Source: an uncultured Blastococcus sp.
Lineage (GTDB): Bacteria; Actinomycetota; Actinomycetes; Mycobacteriales; Antricoccaceae
NCBI GenBank assembly: GCA_946221975.1
Contig: CAMIGT010000007.1
Span: 1-13,244, forward strand
Length of the DNA stretch: 13,244 nt
Reading direction: 5' to 3'
The number at the start of each line of letters is the position of its first letter. Position 1 is the stretch's first letter. Made by a program: the position numbers and the translations under genes. Positions 5,476 through 11,553 of this stretch are shown here, in pieces. The notes beneath the pieces were generated by a model that saw nothing but the letters and a program-made list of their open reading frames with translations, did no database searches and had not been told where the DNA came from.

Positions 5476-6249
5476 ATGGATCTCGGAATCGCGGGCAAAG
5501 CCGCGCTCGTGTGTGCCTCGACCGCCGGCCTGGGCGCCGCCACGGCCCAGGCCCTCGCCGCCGAAGGCGCCCGGGTGGTCTTCAGCGGCCGCCGCGGCGA
5601 GCTTGCCGAGGCCGAAGCGGCCAACTACGAAGGCTCGGTCGGCATTGAGGCCGACCTCACGACGGTGGAGGGCGCCGCGCAGCTGCTCGCCAAGGCCCGC
5701 GAGGCAGTCGGGGAGATCGACATCCTGGTGCTGAACGGTCCCGGTCCTAAGCCGGGTACGGCGCTGGATATCGACGCCGACGACATGCTGGCCGCGGTGA
5801 CCAGCCTGGCCATCGTCCAGCAGTCGCTCGTCGAGGCCTGCCTGCCGCACATGCGCGAGCAGAAGTGGGGTCGCATCCTCTCGATCGCCTCGACCGGCGT
5901 GGTCGCCCCGATCAGCGGTCTCGCGTTATCCAGCGTCGGGCGGATGGCGCTCGCGGGCTACCTCAAGGCGCTCGCCAACGTCGTCGCGGCCGATGGCATC
6001 ACGGTCAACATGCTGCTTCCCGGACGCATTGCCACCGACCGCGTGGGCCAGCTCGACGCCAACGCCGCGGAGAAGTCCGGCAAGAGCGTCGATGAGATCG
6101 CGAGCAAGGCCGCGGCCGCGATCCCGGCCAAGCGGTACGGCGATCCCGCGGAGTTCGGTGCGGTCGGCGCCTTCCTGTGTAGCGACCTCGCGTCGTACAT
6201 CACCGGCTCGGCGATCCGGTGCGACGGCGGCCTGCACCCATCGCTGTAA
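5476..6249 (+). CDS. SDR-fold oxidoreductase-like protein with substituted catalytic Tyr/Lys
   Basis: A 257-residue classical-length short-chain dehydrogenase/reductase fold, presumed cytosolic. The nucleotide-binding turn is ASTAGLG at 14-20 (a variant of TGxxxGxG), and NGPGP at 87-91 replaces NNAG. The catalytic serine position is kept as S139, but 13 residues on, where Tyr is expected, there is S152, and the YxxxK lysine is R156 (sequence LSSVGR). ITVNMLLPGRIATDR and the C-terminal ITGSAIRCDGG are typical of FabG-like members. I recall a widespread SDR subgroup with this LSNxxR-type replacement, so the change is probably old rather than damage. The protein may be a poor or unusual oxidoreductase, or a binding protein. 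It is monocistronic or paired with the ArsR-type gene 64 nt downstream. Confidence 0.85.
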   Translation: MDLGIAGKAALVCASTAGLGAATAQALAAEGARVVFSGRRGELAEAEAANYEGSVGIEADLTTVEGAAQLLAKAREAVGEIDILVLNGPGPKPGTALDIDADDMLAAVTSLAIVQQSLVEACLPHMREQKWGRILSIASTGVVAPISGLALSSVGRMALAGYLKALANVVAADGITVNMLLPGRIATDRVGQLDANAAEKSGKSVDEIASKAAAAIPAKRYGDPAEFGAVGAFLCSDLASYITGSAIRCDGGLHPSL

Positions 6250-6258
6250 TTGACGCGG

Positions 6259-6270
6259 GTCTATATAGAC
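6259..6270 (+). promoter_or_regulatory. Perfect 12-bp palindrome, possible operator of the ArsR-type regulator
   Basis: GTCTATATAGAC is a perfect AT-rich palindrome in the 64-bp gap before the regulator gene, just after a TTGACG (6250-6255) that could serve as a -35. A second imperfect inverted repeat, CACATTCATGTG (6288-6299), lies between it and the ATG. ArsR-family dimers bind such AT-rich dyads, so autoregulation is plausible. No convincing -10 or ribosome site was found. Confidence 0.5.
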
Positions 6271-6313
6271 AAAATGCACGGTAATCACACATTCATGTGC
6301 TGAAATACAAACC

Positions 6314-6739
6314 ATGACCACTGCAGTGCGATCGGCGGCCGAGGCCGAGCAGGATGTCGTCGTCTTCAAGGCACTCGCCCACCCCATCCGGCTGCGCATC
6401 GTCTCTCTCGTCGCGGCGGCGCCGGAAGGACAGGTCAGTGCGGGGCACATCGTCGAAGCCTTCGACCTGTCGCAGCCGACCATCAGTCATCATCTACGGC
6501 TGCTGCGCGAAGCCGGCGTCCTCACCACGCACAAGATCTCCACGTTCGTCTACTACCGGTTTGCGCCGTCGCTGGTCGAGACCGTCTCGGCCGTGCTGCC
6601 GGCGACCGCGGCGGCCGCCCCGCCGGAGACGACGACCCCGGTCCGGCGTTCGCTGCAGCCCTCGCGAGCGGCCGAGACCATGGGCAAGAAGGGCAAGAAG
6701 AAGTCCAAGAAGGACAAGAAGAAGGACAAGAAGAAGTAG
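6314..6739 (+). CDS. ArsR-family winged-helix regulator with a lysine-rich tail
   Basis: A 141-residue DNA-binding protein. Residues 14-85 form the ArsR-type winged helix: FKALAHPIRLRIVSLV (18-33) opens the domain, QPTISHHLRLLREAGVL (54-70) is the recognition helix, and the wing ends FVYYRF (78-83). The protein has no cysteine at all, so the thiol metal site of ArsR/SmtB sensors is absent; it is not an arsenic or cadmium sensor of that type. After a Pro/Ala/Thr-rich linker (96-122) comes an 18-residue tail (124-141) with 13 lysines, encoded only by AAG. Such a tail should bind nucleic acid non-specifically or raise affinity for the chromosome. The target is unknown; candidates are its own palindromic promoter and the neighbouring SDR and tricorn genes. 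A hairpin overlaps its stop codon. Confidence 0.87.
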   Translation: MTTAVRSAAEAEQDVVVFKALAHPIRLRIVSLVAAAPEGQVSAGHIVEAFDLSQPTISHHLRLLREAGVLTTHKISTFVYYRFAPSLVETVSAVLPATAAAAPPETTTPVRRSLQPSRAAETMGKKGKKKSKKDKKKDKKK

Positions 6740-6775
6740 CCCCGCCGGGCAGCCAGCCTCCTGCCCGACGGGGCT
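6738..6775 (+). terminator. Long GC hairpin overlapping the regulator's stop codon
   Basis: AGCCCCG-C-CGGGCAG (6738-6752) pairs with CTGCCCG-A-CGGGGCT (6761-6775): 14 pairs and one C-A mismatch around an 8-nt loop. The 5' arm includes the last two bases of the TAG stop. No T-tract follows, as is common for actinobacterial terminators. The 3' arm contains the GGGG that is the only ribosome-site-like sequence for the tricorn gene. Confidence 0.6.
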
Positions 6776-6778
6776 AGA

Positions 6779-9700
6779 GTGCGGGACGTGGTTACCGACT
6801 CCTACTTGCGTTTTCCGGACATCCGCGACGACCAGGTCGTCTTCGTCGCTGACGATGACCTCTGGCTCACGACCACCGACGGCGGTCGCGCCCATCGGAT
6901 CACCACCGAGCGCCGTCCGGTCCGCTCGCCGCGACTGAGCCCGGACGGCGCGCACGTCGCCTGGACCGCCCTGCACGGATCGCTCAACGAGGTCTACGTC
7001 AGCGACCTCACCGGCGGTGGGTCCCGGCAGCTGACGTTCTGGGGCCAGGACCGCACCTTCGTCCGCGGGTGGCTGTCGGACTCGGAGGTGCTGGTCGTCA
7101 GCACCTATGGCGAAGCCGAACGCTCGCGCATGTTCGCCCACGCCGTCCCGATCGACGGATCGCCCTCGCGCCGCCTGCCGTACGGCTGGGTCGCCGACCT
7201 CGCGCTCGGGCCCGGCAAGGGGGCACTGTTGTCGACCACGACGACCGTTGAGCCGGCGTACTGGAAGGGCTATCGCGGCGGCACCGCAGCGCAGCTGTGG
7301 CTGGACGCGACCGACGACCATGGCCAGAGCACCGGCACCTTCACCCGCGTGCTCAGCGAGCTGCAGTCCAGCCTCGTCGGCCCGCTCTACGTGCGCTCGG
7401 GCCGATCCACGCGCATCGGGTTCGTGTCTGACCATGAAGGCCGCGCGCAGGTCTACTCCGCACCGGTGCGCCGCGGCACCGTGCGGCTGGAGGATCTGCA
7501 GCGGCACACCGACCACGAGTTCTACGCGCGGCACGCCTCCAGCGACGGCCAGCGCGTGGTGTACGTCGCCGGCGGCTCGCTCTACCTGCTCGACTCGCTC
7601 GAGCCGGACTCACGGCCCCGCGAGATCGAGGTGCAACTCGGCGGCGACCGACCCGCCACCCGCAGCCAGACCGAGCTGCTGTCCGGCGTACTCGACTGGA
7701 TCGCGCCCGACCGCAACGGCCGTGCGTCGGTCGTGGGCGCTCGCGGCAGCGTGCAGTGGTTGCCGACCCGCAACGGCGCCAGCCGCACCCTCGCCGACGG
7801 CGCGCAGGTGCGGCGCCGCGAGCCCCAGGTGCTCGGCGAGTCCAAGCGGGTCGTGTGGATCAGCGACTCAGGCGGCGACGACTCGATCGAGGTGCTCGAC
7901 CTGACCGACCTCGACGCGACGCCGCGCACCCTGATGCGCGCGGGCAAGGCCGGGCGGATCACCGAGCTGGCGCCGTCGCCGGACGGCAAACGGCTGGCGA
8001 TCGCGACCCATGACGGTCGACTGCTCACGATCGCCGTCCCGGCCAAGGTCACGCGCGCCGTGACGCCGAAGGAGCTGACGACCACGACCTTCGGCGATCT
8101 CGGCGACTTCGCGTGGAGCCCAGACTCGACCTGGCTCGCCTGGAGCCACCCAGGCGGTGACAACCTCGCGCAGATCAAGCTCGCCGACATGGGTGCGCAG
8201 CGACCCGCGCCGATCGAGGTGACCAGCCTGCGCTTCAACGACTTCTCGCCGAGCTTCACCGTCGACGGAGAACACCTGGCCTTCTTGAGCTATCGCAGCT
8301 TCGACCCGATCTACGACTCCTACGTCTTCGACCTGTCCTTCCCCGGTGGGTGCCGCCCCTACCTCGTGCCGCTCGCCGCGACGACGCCGTCGCCGTTCGA
8401 CGCGCAGGTCGACGGGCGGCCGCTGGATGGCGAGGAGGGGGTGCCCGGACCGGAGAACCCGGACGACACCCCCAAGGAGAAGAAGCCCGAGGACACCACC
8501 CCGCGCACCACCGTCGATGTCGAGGGGCTCGCCCAGCGGCTCGTCGCCTTCCCGGTCGACGCCGGGCGGCTCGATGCGCTGCAGGCGGTGCAGGGCGGCG
8601 CGGTGTGGCAGACGCTGCCGTGGCGCGGCGAGCTCGGCGAGGATCTCGCCGGCGATGCCCCGCGTCCGCGGCTGACGCACATCGACTTCGCGACCGGCAA
8701 GACCCAGACGCTCATCGACGCCGTCGACCAGGCCGTCGTGACCGGCGACGGCTCGCGCATCGTCGTGTGGGCGGACGGCGCGATGAGCGTCGTCCCCGCG
8801 GCGCGCAAGGTCGAGGCCGATGCCCCGGACCGGCTGGAGGTCGACCTCAGTGGTACGACGGTCACCATCGAGCCGCGCGAGCAGTGGCGGCAGATGTACG
8901 ACGAAGCGTGGCGACTGATGCGCGACAACTTCTGGCGCGCCGACATGGACGGGGTCGACTGGCCCGGTGCCCGCGAGCGGTATCTGCCGCTGTTGGAGCG
9001 GATCGGCACCCACGACGACCTCGTCGACCTGCTGTGGGAGCTGCAGGGTGAGCTCGGCTCCTCGCACGCCTACGTCACCCCGGTGCCGACCGGCGCCGAC
9101 GAGGCCGAACAGCAGGGCCTGCTCGGCGCCGACGTCGCCTACCGCGGCGGCAGGTGGGTCATCGAGCGCATCGTGCCGGGGGAGTCGTCCTCCCGCGCGG
9201 CGCGCTCGCCGCTGCAGGCGCCCGGCGTCGGGATCGGCGAGGGCGATGCGATCGTGAGCATCGGCGGCCGGCGTACCACCGCGACCGACTCGCCGGCGAA
9301 GCTGCTGCGCGGCCGGGCCGGCAAGCCGACCGAGATCGTCGTCGCGCCCAAGCGGCGCGGGTCGGCGTCGCGTCGGGTCGTGATCACGCCGCTGCCGGAC
9401 GAGATGCCGGTGCGCTACCAGGCGTGGGTCAACGACCGGCGCGACTACGTGCACGCGCAGACCGACGGCCGCGTCGGCTACCTGCACGTCCCGGACATGG
9501 TCTCGGCCGGGTGGGCCCAGCTGCACCGCGACCTGCGCACCGAGATCGGCCGCGAGGCGGTCATCGTCGACGTCCGCGCCAATCGCGGCGGGCACATCTC
9601 GCAGCTGGTCATCGAGAAGCTCGCCCGCTCGATCATCGGCTGGGACGTCAGCCGCGGGATGCAGCCGCTGTCCTACCCGCTGGATGCGCGGCGTGGCCCG

Positions 9701-10081
9701 CTCGTCGCGGTGACCGACATGCACGCCGGCTCCGACGGCGACATCGTCACCGCGGCGATCCGCGAGATGGGCCTGGGCACCGTCATCGGCACCCGCACGT
9801 GGGGCGGGGTGATCGGGATCGACGGACGCTACACACTGGTCGACGGTACGTCGGTCACCCAGCCGCGCTATGCGTTCTGGTTCGAGCGCTTCGGCTGGGG
9901 CGTGGAGAACTACGGCGTCGACCCGGACATCGAGGTGCAGGTGCCGCCGCAGGACCGCGTGGCCGGCATCGACGTACAACTCGACGCCGCGATCGCCCTG
10001 GTGCTCAAGCAGCTGGCGAGTACGCCGGCCAAGCAGCCGCCGACCCTGCCCCCACCGCGGGTCCGCCGATCCGAGCGTTAA
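6779..10081 (+). CDS. Tricorn-like serine protease
   Basis: A large cytosolic protease that trims peptides released by the proteasome or other ATP-dependent proteases. At 1100 residues it is close to Thermoplasma tricorn (about 1070). Order of domains: N-terminal beta-propeller repeats (FVADDDLWL, LSPDGAHVAW), a second propeller (SPDGKRLAIA, WSPDSTWLAWSH), an acidic Pro/Glu/Lys linker around 550-585, the C1 domain, a PDZ domain at about 790-880, and the C2 domain. The catalytic set is complete by alignment: H763 in SSHAYV, nucleophile S985 and D986 in AGSDGD, and E1043 in VENYGVDPDIEV. No signal peptide or membrane helix is present. The GTG at 6779 was chosen; GTG at 6788, 7 nt after TAGAGT, is an equally good leaderless start. 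The stop codon lies inside the first of four tandem repeats. Confidence 0.92.
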   Translation: MRDVVTDSYLRFPDIRDDQVVFVADDDLWLTTTDGGRAHRITTERRPVRSPRLSPDGAHVAWTALHGSLNEVYVSDLTGGGSRQLTFWGQDRTFVRGWLSDSEVLVVSTYGEAERSRMFAHAVPIDGSPSRRLPYGWVADLALGPGKGALLSTTTTVEPAYWKGYRGGTAAQLWLDATDDHGQSTGTFTRVLSELQSSLVGPLYVRSGRSTRIGFVSDHEGRAQVYSAPVRRGTVRLEDLQRHTDHEFYARHASSDGQRVVYVAGGSLYLLDSLEPDSRPREIEVQLGGDRPATRSQTELLSGVLDWIAPDRNGRASVVGARGSVQWLPTRNGASRTLADGAQVRRREPQVLGESKRVVWISDSGGDDSIEVLDLTDLDATPRTLMRAGKAGRITELAPSPDGKRLAIATHDGRLLTIAVPAKVTRAVTPKELTTTTFGDLGDFAWSPDSTWLAWSHPGGDNLAQIKLADMGAQRPAPIEVTSLRFNDFSPSFTVDGEHLAFLSYRSFDPIYDSYVFDLSFPGGCRPYLVPLAATTPSPFDAQVDGRPLDGEEGVPGPENPDDTPKEKKPEDTTPRTTVDVEGLAQRLVAFPVDAGRLDALQAVQGGAVWQTLPWRGELGEDLAGDAPRPRLTHIDFATGKTQTLIDAVDQAVVTGDGSRIVVWADGAMSVVPAARKVEADAPDRLEVDLSGTTVTIEPREQWRQMYDEAWRLMRDNFWRADMDGVDWPGARERYLPLLERIGTHDDLVDLLWELQGELGSSHAYVTPVPTGADEAEQQGLLGADVAYRGGRWVIERIVPGESSSRAARSPLQAPGVGIGEGDAIVSIGGRRTTATDSPAKLLRGRAGKPTEIVVAPKRRGSASRRVVITPLPDEMPVRYQAWVNDRRDYVHAQTDGRVGYLHVPDMVSAGWAQLHRDLRTEIGREAVIVDVRANRGGHISQLVIEKLARSIIGWDVSRGMQPLSYPLDARRGPLVAVTDMHAGSDGDIVTAAIREMGLGTVIGTRTWGGVIGIDGRYTLVDGTSVTQPRYAFWFERFGWGVENYGVDPDIEVQVPPQDRVAGIDVQLDAAIALVLKQLASTPAKQPPTLPPPRVRRSER

Positions 10082-10143
10082 TCCCGCCGATCCGAGCGTT
10101 ATTCTCGCCGATCCGAGCGTTATTCTCGCCGATCCGAGCGTTA
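10064..10143 (+). repeat. Four tandem 21-bp repeats across the tricorn stop codon
   Basis: The 17-nt core CGCCGATCCGAGCGTTA begins at 10064, 10085, 10106 and 10127, an exact 21-bp period, with a 4-nt variable spacer (ATCC, TTCT or TTCT). All four cores are identical. The first contains the tricorn TAA stop, so the array starts inside the coding sequence. The period of two helical turns would place any bound protein on one DNA face. Confidence 0.92.
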
Positions 10144-10187
10144 ATGGTCTCGCAGCTGGGCGCCGGGAGGGACTAAGGCGACGCCAG

Positions 10188-10196
10188 TTATCCACA
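10188..10196 (+). promoter_or_regulatory. Perfect consensus DnaA box
   Basis: TTATCCACA is identical to the strong E. coli DnaA box. It is framed by the inverted repeat GACGCC (10180-10185) and GGCGTC (10197-10202). A single box is not an origin, and one 9-mer could occur by chance, although an AT-containing 9-mer is not frequent in DNA this GC-rich. Confidence 0.4.
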
Positions 10197-10201
10197 GGCG
10201 T

Positions 10202-10268
10202 CGTCACCTGCGGCAGGTTTGCTTGGCCTAGAGGGCTTGTAGGGGTGACAAACCTGCCGCAGGTGGCG
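10202..10268. repeat. Nested 20-bp inverted repeat between tricorn and exporter genes
   Basis: The arm at 10202-10221 pairs with 10249-10268: 17 perfect pairs (CACCTGCGGCAGGTTTG with its complement) plus three more with one G-T wobble, around a 27-nt loop. Each arm is itself a palindrome, ACCTGC-G/C-GCAGGT (10206-10218 and 10252-10264). There is no T-tract. It could be a terminator for tricorn, a pair of operators 46 bp apart, or a dispersed intergenic repeat. Confidence 0.85.
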
Positions 10269-10293
10269 GGGAGCGGGGTGACGAGGCGTGGTA

Positions 10294-10323
10294 GTTAGCG
10301 AGGCTAACGAGCGGGCGTAGAGT
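10294..10323 (+). promoter_or_regulatory. Predicted operator and leaderless promoter of the MFS exporter
   Basis: GTTAGC-GAG-GCTAAC (10294-10308) is a perfect 6-bp-arm palindrome of the kind bound by MarR- or TetR-type dimers. TAGAGT (10318-10323) lies 6 nt before the ATG at 10330 and would serve as the -10 of a leaderless mRNA. The palindrome then covers the -35 position, as expected for repression of an exporter gene. No regulator gene is adjacent. Confidence 0.5.
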
Positions 10324-10329
10324 TGAGGC

Positions 10330-11532
10330 ATGCCGTTCGCCGTACTCGCCCTCCTTGGCGCGCTCACGGCGGTGGCCCCTATCTCGTTGGACCTCTACCT
10401 CGCGGCGTTCCCGCAGATCCGCGCAGAGCTGGGTGTCGCCGCGTGGCAGGTCCAGCTCACGATGACGGCCTGCATGATCGGGCTCGCGGTGGGGCAGCTG
10501 ATCGGCGGGATTGTCAGCGACTCGCGCGGTCGGCGTACGCCGCTCATCGCCGGGATGGTGCTGTTTACCCTCGCCAGCATCGCGTGCATCTTCGCGCCGG
10601 ACATCTGGACGCTGGTGGCGGCGCGGTTTGTGCAGGGCATCGGCGGTGGCGCGGGGATCGTCGTCGCGCGTGCGGTGATCCGCGACCGGACCAGCGGCGA
10701 GGCGATGGTCCGCGCGCTGACCACCACGATGATCCTGCTCGGGCTGGGCCCGATCCTCGCGCCGATGCTCGGCGGGTGGATGCTGCGGCTGACCGACTGG
10801 CGCGGGGTGTTCGGCGTACTCGCCGTGCTGGCCGCGATCCTGCTGGTGGGCTCGCTCTTCTTGCGCGAGTCGTTGCCGACCGAGCGCCGCCGGAGCGCCG
10901 GGTTGGCCGCGACGCTGCGCGACTTCCGGGCGGTCGTCGCCGACCCGCACTGGCGGTACGGCGCCGGCACGGTCGCGCTCACCAGCACCGCGGTCTTCGT
11001 CTACATCGGCGCCTCGTCGTTCATCTTCCAGGACATCTTCGGGCTCAGCGCCACGGCGTTCGGCGTGCTGTTCGGCGTCATGGCGATGAACTTCATGCTC
11101 TTCAGCCAGACCAACCGGATCCTCGGGCGCTGGTTGACCCCGACCGCCCGGCTGGGCATCTCGGTCGTCGGCATCAGCCTCGCGGCCGTCGTACTCGCCA
11201 CCGCTGCGCTCGTGCCCGACCCGCCGGTGTGGCTGGCGATCCTTGGGTGCGGGCTGCTGCCGGCCTCGCACGGTCTCGGCTCACCCAACGGCATTGCGAT
11301 TGCGCTGGAACACCACGACGCGCGCGCCGGGTCGGCCTCGGCGCTGCAGGGCGTGATCCAGTTCCTGCTCGGTGCGGCAGCCGTGCCGCTGGTCGGTGAG
11401 GCGCTGGGCTCGCTGGCGATCGCGGTGGGGGTCATCGCCGTCCTGCTGGTCATCTTGCGCGCCACGAGCTCCCGGACGAGTACGCCGGAGCCGGTGCCGG
11501 ACACGACGAACGCCACCCCGGTCGTGGGATGA
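10330..11532 (+). CDS. Bcr/CflA-type MFS drug/small-molecule exporter
   Basis: A proton-driven inner-membrane antiporter of 400 residues with about 12 hydrophobic helices. Family marks are the first-helix signature APISLDLYLAAFPQI (16-30) with D21, VQLTMTACMIGLAVGQLIGG (41-60), motif A around GGIVSDSRGRR (59-69), ARFVQGIGGGAGIVVARAVIRD in helix 4, and the antiporter motif C as GLGPILAPMLGG (138-149). Members expel bicyclomycin, chloramphenicol, sulfonamides or other small molecules; sequence alone does not decide the substrate. The hydrophilic C-terminal tail is short (about 20 residues) and is encoded partly by the terminator hairpin. The gene appears monocistronic, with a palindromic operator over its -35 region, so induction by a ligand-sensing repressor encoded elsewhere is likely. 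Confidence 0.9.
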   Translation: MPFAVLALLGALTAVAPISLDLYLAAFPQIRAELGVAAWQVQLTMTACMIGLAVGQLIGGIVSDSRGRRTPLIAGMVLFTLASIACIFAPDIWTLVAARFVQGIGGGAGIVVARAVIRDRTSGEAMVRALTTTMILLGLGPILAPMLGGWMLRLTDWRGVFGVLAVLAAILLVGSLFLRESLPTERRRSAGLAATLRDFRAVVADPHWRYGAGTVALTSTAVFVYIGASSFIFQDIFGLSATAFGVLFGVMAMNFMLFSQTNRILGRWLTPTARLGISVVGISLAAVVLATAALVPDPPVWLAILGCGLLPASHGLGSPNGIAIALEHHDARAGSASALQGVIQFLLGAAAVPLVGEALGSLAIAVGVIAVLLVILRATSSRTSTPEPVPDTTNATPVVG

Positions 11533-11547
11533 CCGAGGTGGCGTTCG
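11507..11547. terminator. Bidirectional terminator hairpin between the exporter and lon
   Basis: CGAACGCCACC-C-CGGTC (11507-11523) pairs with GACCG-A-GGTGGCGTTCG (11531-11547): 16 pairs, one C-A mismatch, 7-nt loop. It contains the exporter's TGA stop and lies only 6 nt beyond the lon stop on the other strand, so it can end both convergent transcripts. There is no T-tract on either side. Confidence 0.75.
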
Positions 11548-11553
11548 CGATAA

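Noticed and set aside
7868..10207. A 779-codon open frame on the minus strand opposite the tricorn gene
   Set aside because: Arg/Asp/His-rich low-complexity translation typical of antisense frames in high-GC genes; the plus strand encodes complete tricorn catalytic motifs.
10188..10268. Replication origin
   Set aside because: Only one DnaA box, no AT-rich unwinding region, and no dnaA/dnaN genes nearby.
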